Of a stretch of DNA of 64,000 bases, positions 10,473 to 21,447 are shown piece by piece. The notes under the pieces are model-generated. The model had not been told where the DNA came from and ran no database searches. It worked only from the letters and a program-made list of their open reading frames with translations. Source of the stretch: Harmothoe impar (Eukaryota > Annelida > Polychaeta > Phyllodocida > Polynoidae); contig OX381707.1 of assembly GCA_947462335.1 (NCBI GenBank), forward strand, positions 15,963,418 to 16,027,417, read 5' to 3'. A program made the position numbers and the translations under genes. Within the stretch, counting starts at the first letter, position 1; every line of letters begins with the position of its first letter.

Positions 10473-12749
10473 ATGGAGAAGACGTACCTTGAGGCCGTGC
10501 TTGCTTCTGGAGAGGTTGATGAGTTTGTTGTGGACAATGTCGTGGCCATAATGAACGAATTACACATAGAAGCTGGCGAGGACGTTAGTTGCTTCAATTT
10601 GGAAGCAGTTTCTGAAGCTATGCATGAAGAAATCGCGCTGGACATATCCGAGTTTGAAGCGCTGCAGGTGCTGGAGGAGGAAAAGAAGATGGATATGGTA
10701 GTGGATGATACGGTTGTGTCTGCTGATATTGATGCCTTAATATCCAGCATCGAAAATCGAGATAAATTTGAAGAGAAAATCGAACAGGTCAATTTAGAGG
10801 AGGAAGTTGATTTCTTGACCAATGCTCAGCCCACCGAAGTAGGGGCTGAACTTGCCCCCAATCCTTCCTGCAGAAGTAAACTGAAGCTAAAGAGACCTAA
10901 CCCTTGGACAGTGAGGGAGCTTACGGATGAGATTCAACCCCCCCCCCCACCTCCAGAGCCCTGTCAGATGCAGAACTGAAGGAGTATACCGATGGTCAAC
11001 GTTCAGCCAACACTGTGAGAAGAACCAAACAGGTAAAGAAATAAGAAAAAAGGGCCAAAAAAATTTGTAAAATTGAATTAATTTTAAAAATAATTTTTTA
11101 AAGTAAAATAAATATTTTAAAAATTTAGAAAAAATTCCCAAAAATCGAGGGAAAATTGCTAAAAAATGTTTAAAAAATGTAATAAAAATTGGGCTTTAAA
11201 AATTAATTTATTTCCCTTTTTTGGCAGGTGATCAAGAAATTCAAGAACTACATGTTGAACACGCACCTGGATGCTAGGCCCATGCATACGTTGGACCCGG
11301 GGACATTGAATAACTACGTTGCAAACTACCTGCTCACTACTAGAAGGGCTGATGGGAAGGAGTTTGAGCCTGACACCCTTACAAGCATTCACAGGGCCAT
11401 TGACAGGTAAATGAAATGTAAATTGAGTTGAAATTATTGATTATAAATCAAATAAAAAATAAACAAATGAAAAAATGGTGTAAAAAATGAATAAAAAAAA
11501 TTTAAAATGCTTAAAAAAAATTTTAAACATTGAAAAAATGGCGTAAAAAATTAAAAAATTGAATTTTATTTTTTTCCTCTCGTTTTTATATTTTTTTAGG
11601 CACCTCAAGGAGAAAAACTACACCTTTTGCATCTTGACAGATGAAATGTTCCACTCCAGCCGGGCTGTGTTACAAGGTAGAAGGAAGGAACTGAAGGGTC
11701 AGGGGAAGGGGAATAGGCCCAATCGGTCTGATGCAGTTACCGAAAATCACGTCGACAAGTTATGGGCGACAGGTCTATTCGGTGGGGCAAATGCAAGATC
11801 CCTACAAGACACACTTTTTTTTTAACATGGGGTCAGCGTTTGGTTTCCGGGGGTGCCATGAGGCAAGGCAGTTGAAATGGGGGGATGTTGTCGTGGGGAG
11901 GGATGAGGAGGGGTGTAATTTTTTGGAGCTGCAATGCGAGCGCATGACCAAAACAAGACATGGCCAAGCAGGGGGACATGTCCGCAGCTATAACCCGCGC
12001 CTGTACAGTGATCCAGATGATACACGCTGCCCTGTACAGCTGTACTGGCTGTACACTGAGAGGAGACCCGCTGAGATGAGACGACCAGATTCCCCCTTCT
12101 ATCTTACACCAAAGCAGGGAGCTTCACCAACCGATACAGTGTGGTACAAGGCTCAACCTATGGGCATCAACAAGCTTTCCGCCATTATGCCGACTATCTC
12201 TAAGGCTGCATCGCTAGATGGGCACATTACCAACCACTCGATCAGAAAAACCACCTGCCAAAACCTGTTAGCTTCTAACATACCAAGTGTGGCTGCTATT
12301 CAACTCACCGGTCATAAGTCGGTCGAAAGCCTCATTCATTACTCGAGTGCGACAAGGGATCAGCAAAAGGCCATGGCATTAATAGCCACCGGTCAAAAGC
12401 GTAAAGCTACTTCTGAGATTGAGGGAGCCTCGTGCACCGTCTCAGCCCCCCCCCCCCTGCCATGTTCACACCGCCACATGTGGATTCTGTTCCGGAAAAT
12501 TCAGAAACCAGTGCCCTGGCCATTGGGGCCGCCTATGCCCCCATCCCCCCGCCTGCAAATTTAGAAGAGGCCCTAGAAGTCCCATCAGCCAGACCTGCCA
12601 TGGTGCCCGCCCCAACTCAACCCGGGGCCGGGGTAGCTTCAGCCTTTTCCGACATCTCCGCCGGAATCGTTTTTAACTTCAATTACGGAAGTTTCACCTC
12701 TGTCAACACAAAAAATGACATGGACGTGATCAACAATTCTCAGTTCTAG
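10473..12749 (+). CDS. Crypton-type tyrosine recombinase (spliced, with homopolymer frameshifts)
   Basis: DNA-transposon recombinase acting in the nucleus. Exon 1 runs 10473-11032 from an AAGATGG start, exon 2 11228-11406, exon 3 11600-12749, all with GT-AG borders. Exon 1 encodes an acidic N-terminus. Exon 3 carries the catalytic domain: Arg in FRGCHEARQLKWGD, HxxR in HSIRKT, GHK, and the candidate nucleophile Tyr in IHYS. This is the pattern of Crypton-derived recombinases, the family from which animal KCTD1, QRICH1 and ZMYM C-termini arose. The reading frame is broken three times, each at a homopolymer: the C run near 10937, the T run near 11815 and the C run near 12447. Beyond each, the next frame continues with matching family sequence, ending in an Asn/Phe-rich tail. 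Either the gene is just inactivated or the runs are miscounted in the assembly. Confidence 0.8.
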
Positions 12750-13289
12750 GTTATAGACACATTTTCATGACATAGTTATAAAGAATTTACCTTGAATTAA
12801 GACATTTTCCACTCGTAAATCCAAATGGATGTCCAACGTTGGCCATGAAGGCTCCGCACTCTCCGAATTCTCCCGCGCGACTGAGCGGGCGTAGTGATAT
12901 GAAATAAAATTAGCCTTTTTGGCTTGATTGAGTTGAAAAAATGGTCTCTTTTGATATAACTTTTGTTAATTACATGGAAATTAAGTAATTACATGCAATA
13001 AAACATAAAAATGGTTAATAAATCTAAAAAGTAAAAAAAATAGCAAAATAGTCCCATCGCGCATGGGTATTGGGGGTGTAAAGGGGCTGGTTCTTTGCTC
13101 TTTCTACGCAGTACTTATTCATAGCTAAGGTTTTGCACAGGTAGCCAGTGTAGATTTGACGAACCACCGTCAGCGCCACCCTCGGAGTATGCGGGAACAA
13201 GGAGACAAGATGGCGATCGTTTGTTGATTTTCAGCTAAGTAAACGGTTGTTTTTCTTTATTTAACAGGGTTTTAGGGGTTTATTAATGC
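12750..13289. other. No gene recognised
   Basis: Sequence downstream of the Crypton gene. It may include that transposon's 3' end, but Cryptons lack terminal inverted repeats, so no boundary can be set. Confidence 0.4.
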
Positions 13290-13480
13290 TGAAAGTAGGT
13301 ATAATAAATCCAAAACGGCACGCGGTTTGCATACTCGTGTTTTTAGCCAACTCGTGTACGCCACGGTCCCCACTCGTCGGCTTATGAAGCCGACTCGTGG
13401 GGACCGTGGCGTACACTCGTTGGCTAAAACCACTCGTATGCAACCGCCATGCCGTTTTGGCTTATTCTCCTACTATAGGT
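13290..13480. repeat. Long hairpin with six ACTCGT words
   Basis: The core 13310-13460 folds back around CGGCTT-ATG-AAGCCG. The arms pair in blocks: CCAAAACGGCA, GCAT, TTTTAGCCA and GTACGCCACGGTCCCC with their complements. At three matched places per arm the block boundary is ACTCGT on both strands' arms in the same orientation. These pair as AC..GT with a central two-base mismatch. Weaker pairing extends to 13295 and 13475. Confidence 0.8.
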
Positions 13481-13689
13481 CAGTCAGGGATAGAGTCACC
13501 TAGGCTTCCTTAGGGGTCCCCTAGAGAAATGAGTCATTCTGGAAGCAGCCTGGCCTCCCTTTTGACTCTGTTTATTTTTTCTCAGTGTGTGTGTGCCACC
13601 TAAGCCCTATTTATACCACAGCGGGCACGGAGAACAAAGCATTTCACACCTCTTGTATTCTGCACACGGCTAGATTAACTGCTAGTGGT

Positions 13690-13806
13690 ATAAAGTAGTT
13701 ATAGGCCTAGTACCAATCTGTAGGGGTATTCAGTGAAGGAGCCTATAAGGCTCCTTCACTGTATTTCGCATACAGATTGGTACACGTCCTATAACAACTA
13801 CATAAC
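13690..13806. repeat. Hairpin element
   Basis: GTAGTTATAGG, TACCAATCTGTA and CAGTGAAGGAGCC are each inverted across a TATAA loop, giving an imperfect hairpin of about 117 bp. Confidence 0.65.
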
Positions 13807-14250
13807 TCTTGACGAAACTGCAGTTAGGGGGAGTTTAGAGTGTATCGCTGTACTATGTTATGTTGTTAATGGGTAATTTAAATCAAATTTAAATGATGCC
13901 ACAGTGGACAATAGCCATGACAATACTGTCAGTACCCCTGAACCTACAGAAGTGAAACACTGGCTGCCTATGGTAGAATGGCACAAAAATAAATGGGGAA
14001 GGGTAAATCCATTCTGTGTGTTTTTCAACCTTTTTTTAAAATATGGTAATGTTTGATAAATTTCAACCAGATTATAAACGCCGATAGCTCTATTATTTAC
14101 CATAATTCGCGCCACCCCATAAGAAAAATATATTTGGTAGGGCCAACACATAGGCTTGGTCAGTTTAACTGAACACAACGTTAAAGCCTAATTGAAATTA
14201 ATATCCCACACGATAAGCATAATAATATCAAGAAAATGTCTCTCATCTCC

Positions 14251-14251
14251 G

Positions 14252-14294
<43 letters not shown>
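14251..14294. repeat. (GTT)n microsatellite
   Basis: Uninterrupted GTT for 44 bp. The poly-Leu and poly-Thr frames over it are artefacts. Confidence 0.95.
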
Positions 14295-15057
14295 CATCCT
14301 TGCCCTTCCTTTGGTATAATTATTTTCTCCTCTCAATGAATATTTTGGTCTTGGGAGATGGGGCTCACTACACAACCCAATATGAATGCACAATGAATAG
14401 CTGGGACTCCACTATCCGATTTTTTGGGTCATTCTCATGAACCGATCATAAAGGTCTTTACAGTCTGAACAAACACATATTTCCTATCTGTTATTGTGCA
14501 TAAATCGGCCGATTAGAGCCCTTTGAATGGGGGAGCATCAGATAAATGAAAATCCAGTCTGATATGAGATCTGATGCCTAGGTCGGCCTCAGATGCAAAA
14601 TCGGGTCTTAAATCGGGACCTAAATTTTGTTACGTAGCCTTGGCAATTCTATTTTCCACATTGTTTATAAACAAAGACATGATTTGTGAACATAGTTCCT
14701 GTCTACTGTATATCATTGTCATGGTATGTAACTGAGCCAGATTCGTGAGAATAGCCCCGATCCGAGAACAAAATCGGTTAGTGGAGCCCCACCTATAGTC
14801 TAGCGGCACTGGCTGCAACAGGTGCAACGTCCCCTCCTACAACCCCCACCCTACGGCAGTTTGTTAGTTGTACAGTGCTATAGATTATCGACACATGTGT
14901 AAACATGGGGCATAGACAAGGCACACTCCCCACCAAGATAAACTTATTGATCATAGCACCCCTACTACCAACACATACAACGACGTGTGGGGTTACACGT
15001 GGTAGAAGGGACCAGGCATACATTTATTAGTACACATGCAGCTTCGGGATATTCTAA

Positions 15058-15344
15058 GGGAGTGGTCATTTTTTAACAACAGGGGGGGGGGGGGGGTTGG
15101 TGGATTTTGGGGGGGGGGGATTTGGGCCCTTTGAAGGAGGGGACCAGAAAGATTTGGATTCCTCTTGAGGGGGGACCAAAAAAATTGCACCCCTTTTAAT
15201 GAAAAAGCCCGCATGTTACTATAGCTCAAAGGGGTCAGCCACGCTGAATTTCAACTTGCCTGAGAGGGGGGAACAAAAAAATGTCGATCCCTCCCATGCG
15301 CGAAAATCCACCAACCCCCCTGTTGTTAAAAGATGACCACTCCC
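15058..15344. repeat. Harbinger-like MITE (TAA target duplication)
   Basis: GGGAGTGGTCATTTTTTAAC and its near-complement at the right end form roughly 30-bp inverted ends running into G/C runs. TAA lies directly outside both ends (15055-15057 and 15345-15347), as expected for PIF/Harbinger derivatives. A decayed relative is at 50828-51160. Confidence 0.7.
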
Positions 15345-15692
15345 TAAGGGAATCCCATTTCTGAAAAGAGGCCCTCTATACTCTAGGGGAGGGGGTGTCA
15401 AAACTAAAATTATGGCCCATTTGCTCAAGTCTTGACAAATATAAATATATCTTTGAATCAAATTATAGCTCTTAGTATTCCACACATCGTACACAGGGCC
15501 TACCATAACAATACCATAGGTCCATTTGGATATTTTTGAAAAATATTTTTGGAAATAATATTGCATGGACAGGACTGAGAATTCTGCAATCAGCCTGAAG
15601 CAATTCTCTTATCAGTTTTGACAATGTGGCATGGCAACCTGCAATCACTGTGTGCAGTGACTTCTAGTGTTTATCTATGTGCTCAGGTAGGT

Positions 15693-15945
15693 TGGGCAAA
15701 AAAAAAGAAGGTTTGTTTCAGGTCACCCGACCGACCCTATCAAAATAAGGCTGACCATACGTTTTTTTATGCAATTTTGAAGACATTTTTGTATTTTTAC
15801 CCTTTTTGGGTCGATTCTAGGGTCTTTGGAGACGCTGGCTAGTACTTTCATGTTTAAAAAAAACAGTAAAATCTTTTTTTTAATCCGACCTACCGAAACT
15901 AGATCTTCTTGCCATGTTACCTGAAACAAACCTTTTTTTCGGCGT
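15693..15945. repeat. GGCCAAAAAAA-ended repeat, copy 2
   Basis: GGTTTGTTTCAGGTCACCC near the left end and TGTTACCTGAAACAAACC near the right end are inverted, with A and T runs outside and CCGACC words inside, as in the copy at 27518. Confidence 0.65.
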
Positions 15946-16094
15946 TGGCACTCACATTGTGCCTCCAGCTTTGGCCGTTTACCTGAGGGTAAAGAGGCGG
16001 AGCCAGATATAATATGTCGTTTACAAGAGAAAATATTGTGAATTGACATTGGTCTTTATAGAAAGAACCCAATGCATGCTTGGACGCATTTTGA

Positions 16095-16470
16095 ATCAAA
16101 CATGTCTGAATAGTCAGTATCTGTGAGGTTCTTGTAATTTTTGTGAGGTTATAGCCAGTGTTTCTGAGGTTGTAACCCAGTGAACAAAAAACGTTATACA
16201 ACATTTTATAATGTTATATAACGTTAAATAACGTTTATCTAAGGCTCCTTACTATTGCATAACGTTAAATGAAATTTTATAACGTTATTTTGACGTAAAA
16301 TAACGTTTTTTTGTTAGCTGGGAATGGGTGTGTGTGAGGTTGTAGTGAGTGTGTGTGGGGTTGTAGCCAGTGTCTCTGAGGTTGTAATCAGTGTCTCTGA
16401 GGTTGTAATCAGTGTCTCTGAGGTTGTAGCCAATATCTGAGAGCTTCTAGCCAGTGTGTGTGAGTCAGTG
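16095..16470. repeat. Minisatellite (about 22-bp TGTCTCTGAGGTTGTAATCAG unit) split by a MITE
   Basis: Degenerate units resembling GTGTCTCTGAGGTTGTAAYC occur on both sides of the MITE at 16176-16322, showing that the MITE inserted into a pre-existing array. Confidence 0.65.
16176..16322. repeat. 147-bp CCCAG...CTGGG AACGTT MITE, copy A
   Basis: Begins CCCAGTGAACAAAAAACGTT and ends AACGTTTTTTTGTTAGCTGGG-type. It has six or more AACGTT or ACGTTA palindromes. The copy at 53356-53502 has the same length and almost the same sequence. Confidence 0.85.
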
Positions 16471-16676
16471 AGTTGTCCATGCATGAGGGGTCCTTATTGC
16501 GGCTAATTCATCTGTAGGTGATGCTGATTAGTTGATCCTATCATGTTATTTCCGTTACATATAATGCCAACTGGTCTCTAAAAGGCATGTTTTTGTTGGC
16601 ACAATCGTCCAGCTCGTACCCAATGTACATAATGGAAACGGCTTTCCTCTTGTACATGAAGTAAAGTCCAACCACC

Positions 16677-17300
16677 TTAACCCTTTAAGGGCCGCAGATT
16701 GCTTTAATGTGCTGTGCGCTTTGTCGTCATGATGCATAAATGCAGCCTTGGTGAGTCTATTTGCCAGGGCTGCTTTCATCCATCATGTCGGCATCGTGCA
16801 TTTGATACACTCCAGAGGGATCCGAATGATGCAGGAATGTATCATGCCAAGGGGATGGCATATATATAATTATATATATAATTTATAAAATGTTTAGCAC
16901 TGCTATACAACTCGCATGCCATGATTTCGGGACAATCTGTTTGACAGGTCAATTAACCTTATCAGATTAAATACCAAAATACCCGATCCTCTTATGTGGT
17001 ATGTTTATCCGTCTGTTTGGCAGCGGAAATGCACGTAAATAGTCCTTTAGTAGGCTTTAGAGTCTTGGGGTGAACTTAACGTGAACTTATCTGATCTGAT
17101 GAAGCGTGAGATGTTTATTTGTTCAATATTACTTTCACGAAAGCCGATGATACATCTAGCCAAAATATAGCGCTGTACGCTATTCATAACCATTTAAGGG
17201 CCGCACAGTGTATGGGTAGACAATGTCATTGGTCGTCATTATGCATGAATACAGCTCTGGCAAATCTACTCACCAGGGCTGCATTCATGCATCATATCCC
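16677..17300. repeat. Hairpin family around GCATGAATGCAGCCCTGGC (two degenerate copies)
   Basis: 16677-16800 starts TTAACCCTTTAAGGGCCGC and contains ATGATGCATAAATGCAGCC with an inverted GGCTGCTTTCAT. 17190-17300 repeats the same plan with better pairing. Related copies lie at 26172-26552, 30500-30605 and 38180-38760. Confidence 0.55.
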
Positions 17301-17374
17301 CCTTCTGCATTGTCTCGATTCCTATGAGTTGTCATGAATAAGGGACACTGTCTTCTCTAAAGGGTTAGACTGCC

Positions 17375-17687
17375 CCAGCCATAGGCTCCAACTGGCTGCC
17401 TGTTCTAGAGTTAGTCAGTATAGCTATTAGGAATAGGGTAGAGGCCTGACAGTCCGTATCCCCCTTGCCCCCTCCACCGAGCAGCCCTGGCCCACATGCT
17501 TCAGACCTGTAGTTCCAACTATAGGCACCAGGGTGAAATGACATGACCTTTAGTGGCTACATGTATAACTAGGGGTCTGAAGCATGTGGGCCAGTGCACC
17601 TAGATCAGGGGGTATGGATGGACTTACCCTGTTCCTAATAGCTACTGACTAACTTTGGAACAAGCCACCAGTAGGAGCCTGTGGCCC
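17375..17687. repeat. MITE with imperfect 40-bp inverted ends
   Basis: The AGGCTCCAACTGGCTGCCTG / AGTTAGTCAGTA block at the left is inverted at the right (TACTGACTAACT ... CACCAGTAGGAGCCT). No protein inside. Confidence 0.6.
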
Positions 17688-17959
17688 AAGTACCTGTAAA
17701 CTGTATACCCCCACAGCATATCAGTCCACCTCACTGTTAGACTCGCTCAACCAGTACCCTTTCCACCACAAGGGCTCCAAATGGGACTGGTGGGACTGCT
17801 ATACTTAGAGTGTTACTTCCTGTCAGCGTGTGCATAGGAACCGGTGTACAGGACTTGATTGGTCGACTCCTGAGGAAAAGTTAGTGAAACAAGTTTTTAT
17901 ATGAGTTTGCCCAGACTCTACTATTATAGAGTCGGGGCCTGAGACTGCCTCACTGTTAA

Positions 17960-18196
17960 AGCTTGACCATATTGGTTGAGGTGAGGCCAAAAGCACTTTT
18001 GCATATAGTTCAGTTTTCATTCACAAGAGGGCTCTTAAGGGTTAGGAGCTCAGCTCTTACAGGCACCAGATAGGGTGAATATGTTGTAGCTGGACAGTGT
18101 CCATGGTCCCCTGTCCAGACACTGCTGCCTTCTGGTGGAACTGTTATTTTAGTCTATGTATGGAAAATGCTAAACTTAATCCCTGACGGCCCAGCT
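17960..18196. repeat. TTAA-flanked MITE (AGCTTGACC ... CCAGCT family), copy 1
   Basis: About 237 bp, flanked on both sides by TTAA. Copies at 23177-23419 (reverse orientation) and 30612-30846 are also TTAA-flanked. It ends 33 bp before the EF-hand exon at 18230, so it lies in the intron or promoter of that gene. Confidence 0.85.
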
Positions 18197-18244
18197 TTAA
18201 CCACCACTTTCTCCTGTCCCCCACCACAGGCCCCACCCCTCACC

Positions 18245-20112
18245 ATGAGCTTCGTGCTGGACGATGGTAAGAAGGAGAGGGATGAGAACGAACAGGAGGA
18301 CATCCTGGAGACGTTCAACAAGTTTGACACAGACAGGGACGGCTTCCTGCGCCCTGGAGACCTGCGGCAGCTCATGCTGCGTCTTGGGGTGGAGCTGTCG
18401 GAGGAGGAGCTACGTGAAATGATGAAGGAGGCTGATGTCAACAAGGATGGGAAGATCGACTTTGATGGTAAGGAGATACTTAAAGATGGGTTAGGAGCTA
18501 TTTTGGGGCGATTTTTATTTTTCATTCAAAGTTAGTACATCCGATGTGTGGGACAAAAAAATATAATTCCCTAAAATTGAGTCAGAATGTTCACAAATAA
18601 TATATTTGACTTCCTATCTATTCCATTTCCCCTAATTCCCTCTGATTTTGCTCTAATTAGATTTTATTGCCCAAAATATGGTCATTTTGGATTCACCCCA
18701 TTGAAAATACACTAGAAAAGCCCATGTTTGGGGGATATTGGATTCCATTGTGACCTATTAACACCCCACAATGACATTTAATTGGCCTCTAGTCTCTAAA
18801 TACTATACTTTTAGAGTGTTTGGGATACATTCAAGCAATATTTAGAATTTGAAGAAAAATAGGATATACCCACTTACAACTTAGATGTGTTCATTGTGTC
18901 CATATAAGAATGTATGTAGCTTTTTAAATCATTCTGACACTTATAACCCATAAACATAGAGCAAACCATGGTCAGAATATGTCAGGGGACCCGTCACTAT
19001 TACAGCGAGGGGTCCGCTGACCTGGTATATTTTATGCATTAAGTGTCATCAGAATGATTTGTAAAGCCACACACATCTTTATATGGACACTACAAACACA
19101 ACTTAGTTTAAATGCAAAATAGAAATCTACTCCAAATTAGCTCCTAACCCATCTTTAATTGTTGGCAATTTGAAACAAACAAAAATACATAATTTTATGT
19201 CAAAATAACGTTGTTAAGATTATATATATATGTATATATGTATATATGTATGATATCAGTCCGACCGGATAACATTAATATATTGGGAGCAGCGGCAAAT
19301 GGTAGTTCCTAAGGTACATACCAGGGGGCGCCCAAGCTGGCCCCACCTGTTCATATCCGCCCACCGCTCAGTCAGTCTGTGGTAGTTAGCCGTTGGGTGC
19401 CAGCTCTGACCGGGTGCCAGCTCTGACCCGGTCAGAGATGGCACCCGGTCAGAGCTGGCACCCAGTCAGAGACAAAAACATTGGCCCAAGGTCGTGAGAC
19501 ACAGCCATATACGGTTTTTTGTTCACTAGGTTACTTTAGATGTGAATTGTCAAAGCAAAATGATGAAAGAAATATTTTTTGAAATTATTTACTTATTTTT
19601 TGCTATGAGTCTCACAGTACTTTTTTACTGTAAATGTGTGGTATTTCACTCAACGGTATATACACATGAAATACCCTAGCTCAATGTCATAAATTATCTC
19701 CATGGCATTATGAATTATATCTTAATTTATCAAATTGATCCTTTAATTGGTTCTGCTAAACTGATCATGAGGATTATATATCTGGAGGATATTTGTTGAA
19801 GTATATACATAATTCCAAAACAGTATTAAAACATTACCTTTAAAGTGGCATTCTCACAGAGCGTTTCCCACTCACAATTCTAGTACTGTTCTAGTCTGCT
19901 ATGTGGTAAGTGTGAGTGGTGAGAATGCCCCTTTAACATGTTTGAGGTCTCAACCAACAAACATTAATGTACAGCTACTTCTGCTTTTATGTTTGGCAGA
20001 GTTTCACCGAATGATGATGCAAGAGGAACCTATCCGTGCCCAGGACCTGGAACGTAGCCCATCTAAACTCACCAAGGGAAAGACTTGCCAAGGTCACACA
20101 CACAAGACATGA
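18245..20112 (+). CDS. EF-hand calcium-binding protein, two EF-hands (two exons seen)
   Basis: Calmodulin-superfamily calcium sensor. Exon 18230-18467 follows an acceptor (CCCACCACAG) and ends at a GGTAAGG donor. Exon 20000-20112 follows TTTGGCAG and ends in TGA. The phases match, giving 111 residues from the ATG at 18245 (good CACCATGA context). It has a charged N-terminus, then two EF-hands: loop 1 DTDRDGFLRPGD ends in Asp rather than Glu, and loop 2 DVNKDGKIDFDE is canonical. A basic tail of about 25 residues follows. The region before loop 1 resembles the linker between calmodulin lobes, and the acceptor before the ATG shows a further upstream exon. That exon may be untranslated, or it may carry more EF-hands; none was found. 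The intron contains three MITEs. It is tail-to-tail with the minus-strand EF-hand gene ending at 25.8 kb. Confidence 0.75.
18484..19154. repeat. TTAA-flanked MITE (AGATGGGTTAGGAGCTA family)
   Basis: 671 bp. The left end AGATGGGTTAGGAGCTATTT is inverted at the right (AAATTAGCTCCTAACCCATCT). TTAA lies at 18480-18483 and 19155-19158. It sits in the EF-hand gene's intron, only 16 bp from the splice donor. Confidence 0.75.
19392..19506. repeat. Inverted-minisatellite element, truncated copy 2 (CTCTGACC type)
   Basis: The right arm (CGGTCAGAGCTGGCACC units) and right end CGTGAGACACAGCC are present. The left end GGCTGTGTCTCACG is missing, and only two forward units precede the turn. Confidence 0.65.
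19844..19932. repeat. 90-bp TTAA-flanked hairpin MITE, copy 2
   Basis: Inverse orientation relative to the copy at 5839. It is flanked by TTAA on both sides and lies in the EF-hand gene's intron, about 70 bp before the acceptor. Confidence 0.8.
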
Positions 20113-20947
20113 CAGCTGTGAGGTGTCTTGTGTATCCATGGTTATGTGTCAAACCAATCAAGGACATGACCTTTGTGACCTACTCTATGTATCCATGGTT
20201 ACAGTCATGTGTCAACGTAACACACACAAGACCTCTGTGACCTGCCTCATGTAACCATGGTTACAGCCATGTGCCAAAGTCACACACAAGATATGACTTC
20301 AGTAACCTGCCTTATGTATCCATGGTTATAATCATGTGTCAAACTCACCAAGGGCAAGACATGGTCTTAGTAACTTGCCTCATGGTCTTACCCTGTCTTG
20401 TATATTGACCTCTCCTGCTGGACAGTGGCCCTGCTTGGACGGTAAAAAAGCTACAAGTCATACAGAATAACTGCCTACGGATAGTCAACAACATCCATGA
20501 TGTGAGCTAGGCGGATTTGGATAATCTACATGAGGATTCAGATCTGAAGAAACTTCATGTCAGGAGGAATAGCCAAATACTGAACTTTATGTACCGACGT
20601 ACAGCGGATGGTGAGAACTTGCTGCAGCCTACTAGAGTGCTTCGAGGGAACGACAAGGCAAAGTTCAAATTAAGACGTCCCATCAAGAGCTGCTATGTAA
20701 ACAGCCCTGAATACAGAGGCTCGAGGCTCTGGGATAGGCTGACGGCAGTCCAACAGAAGAGTGCCACAAAAGGCATCTTCACCAATAGCCTGACCCCTGC
20801 AGACCTAAGACCATTAGAGCATCTGATTATCTAGACCGCCTGGTTATCTAAGGCTAAACTATTGTAGTATCCATGCTAAAGACAAAGCATCATCAATCAT
20901 TGTTGCATAGAGTAGAGGAACTCTTATTGCTAAACTCCAATGGACTA

Positions 20948-21319
20948 CCCAGCTAACAAAAAACGTTATTTTACGTCAAAATAACGTTATGGGTGTGGAC
21001 CACCAAATTCGACATGGCGACATGGACATTTCTTATAATCGACAAAGACATGAGGCCTAGTGACATGTGACATGAGGCCCAAAAATCTTAATGACAGGCG
21101 ACATAAGCAATTATTAAAATCGACATGGGATATGAGCATCATTAAGCGACATTGACATGCGACATGGCCATTTTCTAAGATCGACATTCGACATGGGGAC
21201 CCCCCATCCAGAGCCCCAACGTTTTTAACTTTACATAACATTATGGCATACTAAAAGCCTTAGAAAAACGTTGACATATAACGTTACAAAACGGTGTATA
21301 ACGTTATTTGTTTACTGGG
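20948..21319. repeat. CCCAG...CTGGG AACGTT MITE, copy B, interrupted
   Basis: The ends CCCAGCTAACAAAAAACGTT and AACGTTATTTGTTTACTGGG enclose a GACATG-type repeat. The MITE itself is inserted in the LINE 3' region. Confidence 0.8.
20985..21219. repeat. GACATG-periodic repeat, copy 1
   Basis: About 230 bp dominated by ATCGACATG / GACATGAGG / GCGACATTGACATG words spaced at intervals, ending near GGGGACCCCCCATC. Copies at 47845-48032, 50250-50465 and 51325-51540 keep the same word order. Confidence 0.75.
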
Positions 21320-21447
21320 TGCATGACTTTGATCTGATCACCAGACTATGATCTGGAATAATTAGTACCATCTTGACATTTTTTGAAAAACGTCTGTATT
21401 GTTTACGAACTTTTAATGCCAATAAAAATATAAACTCAAACTCAAGT

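Larger units (their letters stand above)
7607..10656. repeat. Tandem duplication, two units of 1525 bp
   Basis: 7607-9131 and 9132-10656 are almost identical; I noticed one substitution. The junction (GTTTG/AAACGTTT) shows only 2-3 bases of shared A. The unit spans most of the AACGTT element, the promoter side and the first part of Crypton exon 1, so unit 1 ends in a truncated copy of that exon with a stop soon after the junction. Confidence 0.9.
20438..21447 (+). mobile_element. 3' end of a non-LTR retrotransposon
   Basis: The reading frame around 20445-20834 resembles the C-terminus of LINE ORF2. It has an IQNNCLRIVNN stretch, then an LH.....LKKLHVRR region, then RGSRLWDRL, with a stop at about 20508 breaking it. 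After two nested insertions the element ends near 21418-21447 with AATAAAAATATAAACTC-type tail sequence. Only the last part of the element is here. Confidence 0.7.

Noticed and set aside
14192..14440. Poly-Leu protein (plus) and poly-Thr protein (minus)
   Set aside because: Both arise from the (GTT)n microsatellite.
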